Part shown: piece by piece, positions 18,441 to 26,900 of the stretch
How positions within the stretch are numbered: position 1 is the stretch's first letter
Layout of the letters: every line of letters begins with the position of its first letter
Assembly (NCBI GenBank): GCA_934728255.1
Contig: CAKVEC010000002.1
Coordinates: forward strand, 283,869 to 347,868
Length of the DNA: 64,000 nucleotides
Direction: 5' to 3'
Source: an uncultured Bacteroidales bacterium
GTDB lineage: Bacteria > Bacteroidota > Bacteroidia > Bacteroidales > Paludibacteraceae
Made by a program: the position numbers and the translations under genes
Notes under the pieces: generated by a model
Told to the model about the DNA's origin: nothing
Databases searched by the model: none
What the model saw: only the letters and a program-made list of their open reading frames with translations

Positions 18441-18556
18441 CGTTGCCATTTACGGCAACGTGAAGCGTAAGGCGGGTGTGCGTAGCACACTGAGCGCCGA
18501 AGCGAGACGAAGCCCTGTGGGCTGAGTAGAACTCCTTAAAGCAGACGGCAACGTGA
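18441..18556 (+). other. Multi-hairpin intergenic element (alternative pairing)
   Basis: Three perfect stems: CGTTGCC/GGCAACG (18441-18447 with 18454-18460), GTGTGC/GCACAC (18476-18481 with 18485-18490) and AGCCC/GGGCT (18511-18515 with 18519-18523). The 12-mer ACGGCAACGTGA recurs at 18452 and 18545, so the first arm could pair with either copy. The second pairing would enclose the other two hairpins. It lies in the 3' region of the DUF5672 gene, upstream of the ychF promoter. Confidence 0.5.
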
Positions 18557-18574
18557 TTTGTTCTTCTTATGAGA

Positions 18575-18605
18575 TTGTATATATCGGAAAAAAATCGTAA
18601 CTTTG
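18575..18605 (+). promoter_or_regulatory. Promoter of ychF
   Basis: TTG at 18575-18577, 20-base spacer, TAACTTTG at 18598-18605: the Bacteroidota sigma-ABfr type. It lies 35 bases before the start codon. Confidence 0.8.
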
Positions 18606-18640
18606 CGGCTCATTTCGGCTGATTAAAACTTAATAGAAAT

Positions 18641-19747
18641 ATGTCATTACAATGTGGTATCGTAGGGTTGCCTAATGTGGGTAAATCAACCCTTTTCAAC
18701 TGCCTGAGCAACGCCAAGGCACAATCGGCAAACTTTCCTTTTTGCACTATAGAACCCAACGTAGGTGTCATCACCGTACCCGATGAGCGGCTCATCAAAC
18801 TCGGAGAACTGTGCCACCCCGAGCGCGGTGTCATACCGACAACCGTGGAGATTGTGGACATCGCCGGACTGGTAAAAGGTGCCAGTCAGGGCGAAGGACT
18901 GGGCAATAAGTTCCTTGCCAACATCCGCGAGACCGATGCTATCATCCATGTACTGCGCTGCTTCGATGACGAAAACGTAGTGCATGTGGACGGTTCTGTT
19001 GACCCCGTGCGCGACAAGGAAATCATTGATGCCGAGTTGCAACTCAAAGACTTGGAGACCGTCGAGTCGCGTATTCAGAAGACCGAGAAACAAGCCAAAG
19101 CAGGTGGCGACAAACAGGCAAAGATAGCCCTTGAGGTGCTGTATAAGTACAAAGAAACTCTCTCAGCAGGCAAAAACGCCCGCTCTGTGGAATTGGACAA
19201 CAAAGAGGAGGAACAGGCTGCCAAAGAGATGTTCCTGCTTACCAACAAGCCCGTGATGTACGTTTGCAATGTGGACGAGGGCTCAGCAGTCAGTGGCAAC
19301 AAGTATGTGGAACAGGTGAAAGAAGCCGTAAAAGACGAGAATGCACAAGTGCTCGTTTTAGCCGCCAAAATAGAAAGCGAAATTGCCGAACTCGAAACCT
19401 ACGAAGAGCGTCAGATGTTCCTTGAGGAGATAGGGCTGAAAGAGTCGGGCGTAAACCGCCTTATCAAAGCCGCTTATGCCCTGTTGGATCTCCGTACATT
19501 CCTTACCGCCGGCAGCGACGAGGTGCGTGCATGGACGTTCAAAGCAGGCAGCAAAGCCCCGCAATGTGCAGGCGTTATCCATACCGATTTTGAGCGCGGT
19601 TTCATTCGCGCGGAGGTAATCAAATACGATGATTTCATCACTCTTGGCGGCGAGGCGGCGTGCCGTGCTGCCGGCAAACTCGGTATTGAGGGTAAAGACT
19701 ATATCGTACAAGATGGTGATATTATGCACTTCCTGTTTAACGTATAA
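18641..19747 (+). CDS. ychF: Ribosome-binding ATPase YchF (Obg family)
   Basis: A 368-residue protein, normal length for YchF. P-loop GLPNVGKST at 9-17; switch region VEIVDIAGLVKGASQGEGLGNKFL; the altered G4 motif expected for an ATP-preferring member (NVDE rather than NKxD); and the C-terminal TGS domain ending AGKLGIEGKDYIVQDGDIMHFLFNV. It associates with ribosomes and is linked to stress and translation control. It has its own promoter and is followed 11 bases later by the exchanger gene. Confidence 0.96.
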   Translation: MSLQCGIVGLPNVGKSTLFNCLSNAKAQSANFPFCTIEPNVGVITVPDERLIKLGELCHPERGVIPTTVEIVDIAGLVKGASQGEGLGNKFLANIRETDAIIHVLRCFDDENVVHVDGSVDPVRDKEIIDAELQLKDLETVESRIQKTEKQAKAGGDKQAKIALEVLYKYKETLSAGKNARSVELDNKEEEQAAKEMFLLTNKPVMYVCNVDEGSAVSGNKYVEQVKEAVKDENAQVLVLAAKIESEIAELETYEERQMFLEEIGLKESGVNRLIKAAYALLDLRTFLTAGSDEVRAWTFKAGSKAPQCAGVIHTDFERGFIRAEVIKYDDFITLGGEAACRAAGKLGIEGKDYIVQDGDIMHFLFNV

Positions 19748-19758
19748 AATACACTACT

Positions 19759-20733
19759 ATGTTTGATTTTCTCAACACATGGATGCAAACAGGCGGTTGG
19801 CTCGTGGCAGGCGCACTGATTGTAGTCGGCTTCGTACTGCTGATATATGGTGCAGATTGGCTTGTAGCAGGTGCAAGCGATGTAGCCAAACGGTTCCATG
19901 TCAGCAATTTGGTTATCGGGCTTACCGTAGTGGCTATGGGAACGAGTATGCCGGAGTTTGTGGTGAATATGGTCTCGGTATCCGACCATTCCACCGACCT
20001 GGCAATCACGAATATCCTTGGTAGTAACATTCTGAATGTGTTTCTAATCCTTGGCAGTACGGCACTGCTCTACCCGATTGCCTCGCAAGCCACAAGCCGC
20101 AAAGTAGATATACCATTGGCATGCCTTGCCGGAGTATTTATACTGGTTTCGGGACTTTGCTGCAACGGCATTATGCGTTGGGGCGGTATTGTGCTACTGG
20201 TGGTGTTCGTATTGTATATGCTCTATACGCTTCGCCATGCCAAAGATTATGCCGATGAAACCGAAGAGACGGAACCTATCACTATTTGGAAAGCCTGTGG
20301 TTTGATCATACTCGGTCTGCTTGGTTTGGTGATTGGCGGAGAGATGATTGTAAAAAGTGCCGTACACATTGCTACAGTAGCGGGTGTAAGCGAGGCAATC
20401 ATAGGTCTGACCATTGTAGCACTTGGCACTTCGCTGCCAGAGTTAGCCACCTCACTGATGGCGGCAGCAAAGAAAAACTGCGATATTGCTCTCGGAAATG
20501 TCATCGGAAGCAATATATTCAATGTATTTATGATTCTCGGTTGCAGTGCCACTATCGCCCCGCTGCCTGCCTACGACGGGTTCATCTTGGACAGCCTGAT
20601 GGCGGCACTCGGTTGTTTCTTGGTCTGGATATTCGTAATGACCAACAAGAAACACGAGATACGTTGGTGGCATGGGGCTATTTTGCTGCTTATCTATGCC
20701 GTATATCTCGGATATCGATTGGTCACGGCATAA
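19759..20733 (+). CDS. CaCA-family Na+/Ca2+ (K+) exchanger
   Basis: A 324-residue inner-membrane antiporter with the two inverted alpha repeats of the CaCA family: VVAMGTSMPEFVVNM with NILGSNILNVFLILG in the first half, and IVALGTSLPELATSL with NVIGSNIFNVFMILG in the second. The acidic residues in the two GTSxPE motifs bind the cation. About ten hydrophobic segments are visible. This is the YrbG type. Probable cotranscription with ychF. Confidence 0.9.
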   Translation: MFDFLNTWMQTGGWLVAGALIVVGFVLLIYGADWLVAGASDVAKRFHVSNLVIGLTVVAMGTSMPEFVVNMVSVSDHSTDLAITNILGSNILNVFLILGSTALLYPIASQATSRKVDIPLACLAGVFILVSGLCCNGIMRWGGIVLLVVFVLYMLYTLRHAKDYADETEETEPITIWKACGLIILGLLGLVIGGEMIVKSAVHIATVAGVSEAIIGLTIVALGTSLPELATSLMAAAKKNCDIALGNVIGSNIFNVFMILGCSATIAPLPAYDGFILDSLMAALGCFLVWIFVMTNKKHEIRWWHGAILLLIYAVYLGYRLVTA

Positions 20734-20759
20734 GCACAAGAAATATAGTGGAAATAAAT

Positions 20760-21587
20760 CTATTCCATCCCTAATTCTTTGAGAACTTGGCGATTAAAGG
20801 CTGTACGTTCTTTGTCGTAGAACCAGCCCCATTTGTTGAAATAACGGCACATATTCACAATATGAATCCACAAAAGGCGCATACTATGGTATGAGCCTTT
20901 TTTGTGGTTATGCACAATGGTAACCGCCGGATAATAGAGTGTCAGATAATCCCGGTGAATGGTGCGGGTCAGGTCGATATCCTCGGGATACATAAAGTAC
21001 CGCTCGTCAAAAAGCCGTGCTTTCAATGCGGCTTCCGTGCGCAGGAGCATAAAGCAACCACTCAGATATGGTACATTCATCGGTCTGTCATAGCCCGAGC
21101 CACGCAGTTCGTACCGCGCATTGCGTTTTTCCACCCAGCGTTTGGGGAAGAAACGCCTACCGAACACATCCAACGGCGTAGGCAGCAGTTTGCAGAGATA
21201 TTGTGTATCTCCGTTGGGATATACCACGTGCGGCAGCAGTTGCCCCACCATAGATTGTGTCTCCATAAAGGCGCACAATGTATCTATATCCTCCGCCTTT
21301 AATAGTATATCCGAGTTCAGTACAAGGTGATATTTTATTCCGTCGTAGATGCTTTCCCGCAGTGCTACGTTATGCCCTCTGCCATATCCTATGTTCTCCC
21401 CTATAAAAACATAGCGTACCCGGTCGTTTGACAATAGTTGCAAAGTTGCTTCGTCCGCCTCTACCTCCGAATTATCCACCAAATAGACGGTATGTATATA
21501 TACCATGCGAAGTAACTCCTTCACCAAAGGAATTACTTCGCCTGCCCAATCGGGATGATATAAGACGATGGATACATTAAGCATCAT
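20760..21587 (-). CDS. GT2 glycosyltransferase (rhamnosyltransferase-like)
   Basis: A 275-residue family 2 glycosyltransferase: LNVSIVLYHPDW at the N-terminus, VYLVDNSE, IGENIGYGRGHNVAL, VLNSDILL (DxD-like, as NSD) and GCFMLLRTEAAL with YFMYPEDIDLTRTIH. The GYGRGHNVA and YPEDIDL motifs are typical of rhamnosyltransferases acting on O-antigen or capsule. It follows the wzz gene on the same strand by 14 bases, so they probably form one unit. A second ATG at codon 2 is equally possible as start. Confidence 0.83.
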   Translation of the reverse strand: MMLNVSIVLYHPDWAGEVIPLVKELLRMVYIHTVYLVDNSEVEADEATLQLLSNDRVRYVFIGENIGYGRGHNVALRESIYDGIKYHLVLNSDILLKAEDIDTLCAFMETQSMVGQLLPHVVYPNGDTQYLCKLLPTPLDVFGRRFFPKRWVEKRNARYELRGSGYDRPMNVPYLSGCFMLLRTEAALKARLFDERYFMYPEDIDLTRTIHRDYLTLYYPAVTIVHNHKKGSYHSMRLLWIHIVNMCRYFNKWGWFYDKERTAFNRQVLKELGME

Positions 21588-21601
21588 CGTAGGGGATAAT
21601 T

Positions 21602-22579
21602 CTATAAAACTTCTGCCAATTCACGGCGGCAAAACCACGCTGCCAAGAGTAGAGCGAATCCTATAGTAACAAGAATCGTGGTGCGGAAGGGATGAGGACC
21701 TGTCTTTTCATATACAATAGTCGGCTCCGACAACACTACAAACGGTTTACGCACTACCATCTGCGCTTGATAGACCACCTGCTGACGGCGGAACGATTCA
21801 TATATCTGTTTATAGGTGTCGGCATTGGTCGAATGGGTGCGCACCGCCTCTTTCCATTCGTTTTCTGCTTGGAGAGTCAGCGTGTCTATATGGTTGAGTA
21901 CGTTCTCTATCTTTTGTGTCTGGTAGCCGGTAATCAAGGTTTCCAGTTGGTTTTCCACATGCTTGGCAACCTGCGCACTCACCAAAGGGTCCTGTGTTAC
22001 CACCTCAATTTTGACAATATCCGTACGTTTGTCAAACGTACAAGTAATCTGCTGTCGCATTACTCCAAGTGTAGCCGCTTGCCCGGGGGTGAGATATACT
22101 TCATCGTGGGTTACCGAGGAAGCAGGTGCGCCTTTGGATTTTCCTCGGAACAAGCGCATGATACTTCCCTTCGCACGTTGAAAAAAGGGCTTGCGCATAT
22201 AGTGGTTGATATAATCCGAATAGGTACCCTCGAACTGCCCGTCCAATGTACTGACCGGAGCGGCACAAAGCGATTTGAGCAACTGCGACGAAGTAACCAA
22301 ATCGCTGTAACTATATTCATTGATACTATTTCGCGTTTGGAATAATCCCAAGTCATACTGCTCAGGATTGTTGATCGTCAGCGTCCTGTCGCCGTCAGCG
22401 GCACGCTGGTCCTCTACGACAAGACTCCAACTACTTTGGTACGTTTTCGGCACACAAAGCATAATGACGAGAACTACCACAAAGCAAATCGGTACAGACC
22501 AATAGAACCACACGCGATGTGCGTGCATACGTTGTGCCATTCGTTGGTATAAGGTAGTATTCTCTGAGTTATTATCCAT
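21602..22579 (-). CDS. Wzz-type polysaccharide chain-length regulator
   Basis: The start at 22579 gives 325 residues; a longer frame from 22660 would overlap the rpsP terminator. Two membrane segments flank a large periplasmic domain: about residues 24-44 (FYWSVPICFVVVLVIMLCVP) and 297-315 (TTILVTIGFALLLAAWFC). The middle is helical (coiled-coil-like around TQKIENVLNHIDTLTLQAENEWKEA). The late PHPFRTT fits the Pro-rich motif before TM2 in Wzz/PCP proteins. It would control the length of the polymer made with the adjacent GT2. No kinase domain. Confidence 0.82.
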   Translation of the reverse strand: MDNNSENTTLYQRMAQRMHAHRVWFYWSVPICFVVVLVIMLCVPKTYQSSWSLVVEDQRAADGDRTLTINNPEQYDLGLFQTRNSINEYSYSDLVTSSQLLKSLCAAPVSTLDGQFEGTYSDYINHYMRKPFFQRAKGSIMRLFRGKSKGAPASSVTHDEVYLTPGQAATLGVMRQQITCTFDKRTDIVKIEVVTQDPLVSAQVAKHVENQLETLITGYQTQKIENVLNHIDTLTLQAENEWKEAVRTHSTNADTYKQIYESFRRQQVVYQAQMVVRKPFVVLSEPTIVYEKTGPHPFRTTILVTIGFALLLAAWFCRRELAEVL

Positions 22580-22646
22580 AAAAAGCAAGAAACGGGTCAG
22601 TATAGTGGGATGGAATTCCGTGAAAAAATGTTGGTTGGTATTGGTA

Positions 22647-22684
22647 CAAAATAAGTCCAAAACTCACGTTTTGAACTTATTTTG
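22647..22684 (-). terminator. Terminator of rpsP
   Basis: A 17-base stem with one G-T wobble and TCAC loop: arms 22647-22663 and 22668-22684. It lies 26 bases past the rpsP stop. The T-run is contained in the stem end rather than following it. Confidence 0.6.
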
Positions 22685-22709
22685 TTGCAGCGTACATTCC
22701 CTTTTGGGA

Positions 22710-23255
22710 TTACTCTGCTGCGTTCTCTGCAGGAGCCTCAGCGGCAGCAGCCTCCTGAGCGGCCTCAACTGCTGCGGCAGCGAGTGCGTCAGCAGCCTCC
22801 TGGCGTTTTTTAGCCACCTCGGCAGCCTTAGCCTTGTTAGCCTCTACTTCTTGTGCGAGGAGGGCTTTGGCAGCGGCTACTTTCTTATCAGCCTCTGCTT
22901 GGCTGATTTTGCCGTTCTTAGCGTCTTTCTGAGCCTTCCAAGCATCGAAACGCTTCTGAGCCTCTTCCTGACTGAATGCGCCTTTGGCTACACCGCCGTT
23001 CAGGTGCTTCATCAGCAGCACACCCTCACCGGAGAGGATGTTACGTACGGTGTCGGTCGGCTCTGCACCTACGTTCAACCAATACAATGCACGCTCAAAG
23101 TTGAGGATCACTGCACTCGGATTGGTGTTGGGGTTGAAAGAACCGATACGTTCGATAATTTTGCCATCACGTGGCGAGCGGCTGTCTGCTACTACGATGT
23201 GGTAGAAAGCATAGTCTTTGTGACCATGACGAGCCAAACGAATCTTTGTTGCCAT
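22710..23255 (-). CDS. rpsP: 30S ribosomal protein S16 with Ala-rich extension
   Basis: Residues 1-80 are S16 (MATKIRLARHGHKDYAFYHIVVADSRSPRDG, IERIGSFNPNTNP, ALYWLNVGAEPTDTV). Residues about 110-181 are an Ala/Lys/Glu-rich extension ending AEAPAENAAE, long compared with the usual 80-90 residue S16; such tails are common in Bacteroidota. The extension is probably helical and disordered on the ribosome surface. Monocistronic, with its own promoter and terminator. Confidence 0.97.
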   Translation of the reverse strand: MATKIRLARHGHKDYAFYHIVVADSRSPRDGKIIERIGSFNPNTNPSAVILNFERALYWLNVGAEPTDTVRNILSGEGVLLMKHLNGGVAKGAFSQEEAQKRFDAWKAQKDAKNGKISQAEADKKVAAAKALLAQEVEANKAKAAEVAKKRQEAADALAAAAVEAAQEAAAAEAPAENAAE

Positions 23256-23347
23256 TTAGACTTTTGTTTTGTGGGCTACGACTACTCGAATCGCCTGCCC
23301 GGGTTAGAAAATAAATAATTATTGCTCAACGTATTACGAAAAGCGTG

Positions 23348-23379
23348 CAAAGTTACATTAAAAATTCCAATCCTGCAAA
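23348..23379 (-). promoter_or_regulatory. Promoter of rpsP
   Basis: On the minus strand TTTG (23379-23376), 20 bases, TAACTTTG (23355-23348). It gives a leader of about 85 bases. Confidence 0.8.
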
Positions 23380-23640
23380 TATATTTTGCCTTTTCGTTGT
23401 TTTTCCGCCATTTAAGATGTTTGAACTCAGTGGAAGTACTGCATATTCACGGTGCTATTATTGCATACGATTACCCATTAAGTTGGCAGCAAAGGTATCC
23501 TATGCCGCAAGCGGCAATAAAAAAAAGAAAGAAAATTGACAAGAAAAATATAATAATTATAAAATAAAACTATCAAAACATTGTTTTGCGGCGCAACACG
23601 CGCCGCGCTGCATTGTTGATTTAAGTGCTAACTGCCGGGT

Positions 23641-23728
23641 AAACGCCTTGTAAACACCCATTCTTTCTACGTCCTTTCTACGTCCTTTCTACGTCTTTTC
23701 TACGTCTTTTCTACGTAATTGGTATTAC
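23641..23728. repeat. Repeat element G with five CTACGT boxes at 11-base spacing
   Basis: CTACGT occurs at 23667, 23678, 23689, 23700 and 23711. TAAAC at 23640 and 23651 continues the 11-base phase upstream. It is bounded by AATTGGTATTAC (23717-23728). A homologous element at 36814-36890 has four boxes and is exactly 11 bases shorter. Confidence 0.8.
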
Positions 23729-23884
23729 AGCGCAGGTAAAGCATATCCTGTATAATTTTACATTCTATCCGGTTACTTAGCGGGCAAGCGGGGAAGACAG
23801 CGAATATATGCACAGAAAGCGGCCGAATACGGCTGCGACGGGAACAGAAAAAAATAGAATGATAGAATAAAAAAATAAAAGAAA

Positions 23885-23914
23885 GAGACTGCCTACATTT
23901 GGTCAGGCAGTCTC
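23885..23914 (-). terminator. Terminator of the large secreted-protein gene
   Basis: Perfect 10-base stem GAGACTGCCT/AGGCAGTCTC with a 10-base loop; on the minus strand it is followed by a T-rich run. Confidence 0.8.
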
Positions 23915-23975
23915 CTTTCTTGGGGGTGTGATATATCTCCCTAACAGACTATTTCACTAACGGGCTATTTTACAA

Positions 23976-26900
23976 TCACTTTACAATCAAGGGTGCGACT
24001 TGGTCGGCAGAGCGGAGCATATAGACGCCTGCAGGCAGCATAGTGATGTCGATAGCGGTGTGGTCTGCTGCTGGCAGCGCAAGCACCACGTGCCCGGCGA
24101 GGTCGTAGATAGCGATGTGGTCTCCGGCACCCATTACACAGATATAGTCTGTTGCGGGGTTGGGATATACCTGCAGGGTGTTAGCCGTTGCGTTGTGCAC
24201 GTCCGTGCCGACATTCTCGAGAGTGACGTGAACCGTCTCGGTGTCGTTGGCAAAGATGTAGCCGGCAGGCAGTTCGGCAGCATTGAGCGTATAGGCAGCA
24301 TCACGGAGCAGCATATCGATAACCCATTTGTCGGGGTTGTTGGTGTAGGTATAGACGACACTATCCCGGGCATCGACGGCAGTGAGCGTGAGTGCGGACA
24401 GGGCATTGCGGACAGCCGTTTCGTCCGCTCCGGGCAGGTTGAGCGATGTAGCACTTACATGGGGCGTTACCTCCTCTACGGGTATTTCCTCAATCGTGAT
24501 ATTATCAATGGACAGATAATACGGGCTAGAACTGATATAGCCGCGGATACCCAACGCATAGGAAGCAGTAGCAGGCACGGTGAAAGCGGTTTCCAGCAGT
24601 TGGTAATCGCCATTGGTGATACCCGTTTGAGGCAAGAGTCGGACAGTCATAGAGTCTTTGTCCAGTGCGGAACCAAGACAAATGCTGACAGTGGCATACG
24701 ATTTATATTGGTTATCCTGACGCGCATAGAGCGAAACCCTGTAGGCTTTGCGTTTCTCAAAGGCAAAGCCTTGCATCAGCCAATCGGTGTTACCATAGCC
24801 CAATGTTACATTCCATTGTCCTTCGTACGGAGTGCGATTGCGGTCTGTTTTGGTGGAGTTGGCTTTCCATACGCCACTACCATTTTCACTCTGTTGCAGC
24901 CAACCCGTCACGGTCCCCTGGTCGGTATTGCCCTCCTCAAAACCATCAAAGAAGGGGATGGTCTTTGCTTTGAGTGCCTGCATGCTGACCGTAACCGCCT
25001 CATCGGGCATGATGAAACGGCGTGAGTCGATCCAACGAACCGTTTTATCCGTACTATATGATATACAGAGGTATGCGGGGTCAATGGTATGGCTCACGGC
25101 TATGGTGTCTCCCATAGCAGCGGAAGAAGGCACTACGGGACTGCCGAATACCGAGTCGGCGACAGCGATAGCATACTGGGCATTGCTTTTCTCTGCTATG
25201 CGCACGTTGTCCAGCACGATACCATATCCGGACACGGCATAGCCGCGGATACCCAGTACGTAGGTAGCGGTCTGCGGTACGGTGAAGTCAGCCACTATAG
25301 TCTGATAGAGTGTGTCCGAAACAACCGTGACAGGAACGAGTTCGGTAGTCATAGCCGTTTCGTTGCAGGTGCTTCCCAAGCCAATGCGCAAGGTCTGTGC
25401 CGTAGATTTTGTTGGGGGAACCGTCTGTTTGGCATGGATAGAAACCGTATAGGTTTTGCCGGCTTCCAAGGTGAGGGCATTGAACATCCAACTGTTGCTT
25501 CCGTAGGCACTGAAGTAAGCCGTCCATGCGCCTTCATAGTGAGTGCGAGTGTTGTCTGCCTGCCAACAGGTATTGGCTTCAGAGGAAGTTACAAGCCATC
25601 CTGCCACCGATTGTTTGTGTTGGTTGCCCTGCTCAAAGCCGTCGAAGAAGGGGACTGGTTTTGCCGGCAGCGTAGTCATATCGAGGGTGATATTCTCGTC
25701 GGGCATAACAAACGTGCTGTCGGTGAGCCAGCGTACAGGGATATTGGTGTTGTAGCGGCAGAAAGCATATCCGTCGTTCATGGTACGGCGCACGGTAATG
25801 GTATCACACGGATAAGCCGTGTTGGCACTAAGGGTCAGCAAACCGCCTTCGTTGGCAGCGGGTGTAAGCGTATATAGCGTGGTACACTCCTCGACACGGA
25901 TATTATCTATGGACATATATGTCGGGGTATAGTTGGCATAGCCGAGGATACCCAGCACATAGTTGCCCGAGGTCTTGACAGAGAAGCGGACAACGACCGG
26001 TTGGTAATCGCCATTGACCAGACTCTGATATTTCATGAGTTGTATCTTCATAGAGTCTTTATGGCACGCGGACCCCAGACTGGCACTGACTCCCGCACCG
26101 GTAGTTTTGTCTTGCCGTGCGCGGAAAGACAGGATATAGTCTTTACCTGCTTCCAGCGCGAGGGCATTGAACATCCAGCAATCATTGTTATAACGCAGTG
26201 TACCATTCCAGTTGCCGGCATACGGTGTACGGTTACAATCGGTATATTTCGTGTTGGCTTTCCAGCAATCTGAACCGGATGTACTCTGCACTACCCAACC
26301 GGCTATCGGTTCGTCTTGCGTATTCCTCTCCTCAAAGCCTTCGAAGAATGGGATGGCGTGCGGCAGAATGGCATCGATACCAATCGTAACATCCTCACCA
26401 AGCATAATGAAACGTTTAGCATCGATCCATTTTACACTCGGCGTAGTAGTGAAGGCACGGAAATAGCACCCGTCGTTCATAGCATATTCTACCGCGACGG
26501 TGTCTCCTACGTATGCTTCCGTCTTGCTCAGCGTGAGCGTACCCAACTCGGAATTGGCTGTTCGGATAGTATGCGGCATACGCTTCCGGATATGGATGTC
26601 ATCAATGCTCACATACATAGGGTCGCGGGTAACCTCTCCACGAATGCCCAGCACATATTTTCCGCTTGCAGGAACAGAGAAACGGCAGTGCAGCAGTTGA
26701 TAGTCTCCGTCGGTCAGTCCCGTTGCAGGCAGAATCTCCAGATTCATAGCGTCTTTGTCGGCATCGTTTCCGAGTGCCGCCCGCAGGTTGGCATAGGACT
26801 TGTTACTTTGGTCCTGGCGGGCAAAGAGATACATATCGTATTCGGTATCAGCCTCCAACTGCACTTTGTTGAACAGCCAAGCGGTGTTGCCAAACTTAAG

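Larger units (their letters stand above)
23256..23975. other. 720-base intergenic region between rpsP and the large secreted protein
   Basis: It holds the rpsP promoter, a GC hairpin (GCGGCGC, loop AACAC, GCGCCGC; 23588-23606), a smaller GCCGC-AA-GCGGC inverted repeat near 23503, repeat element G (23641-23728) and the terminator of the large gene. No convincing coding sequence is seen. Confidence 0.6.

Noticed and set aside
23667..23716. CRISPR array at the CTACGT repeats
   Set aside because: Units are only 11 bases without unique spacers and no cas genes are present.
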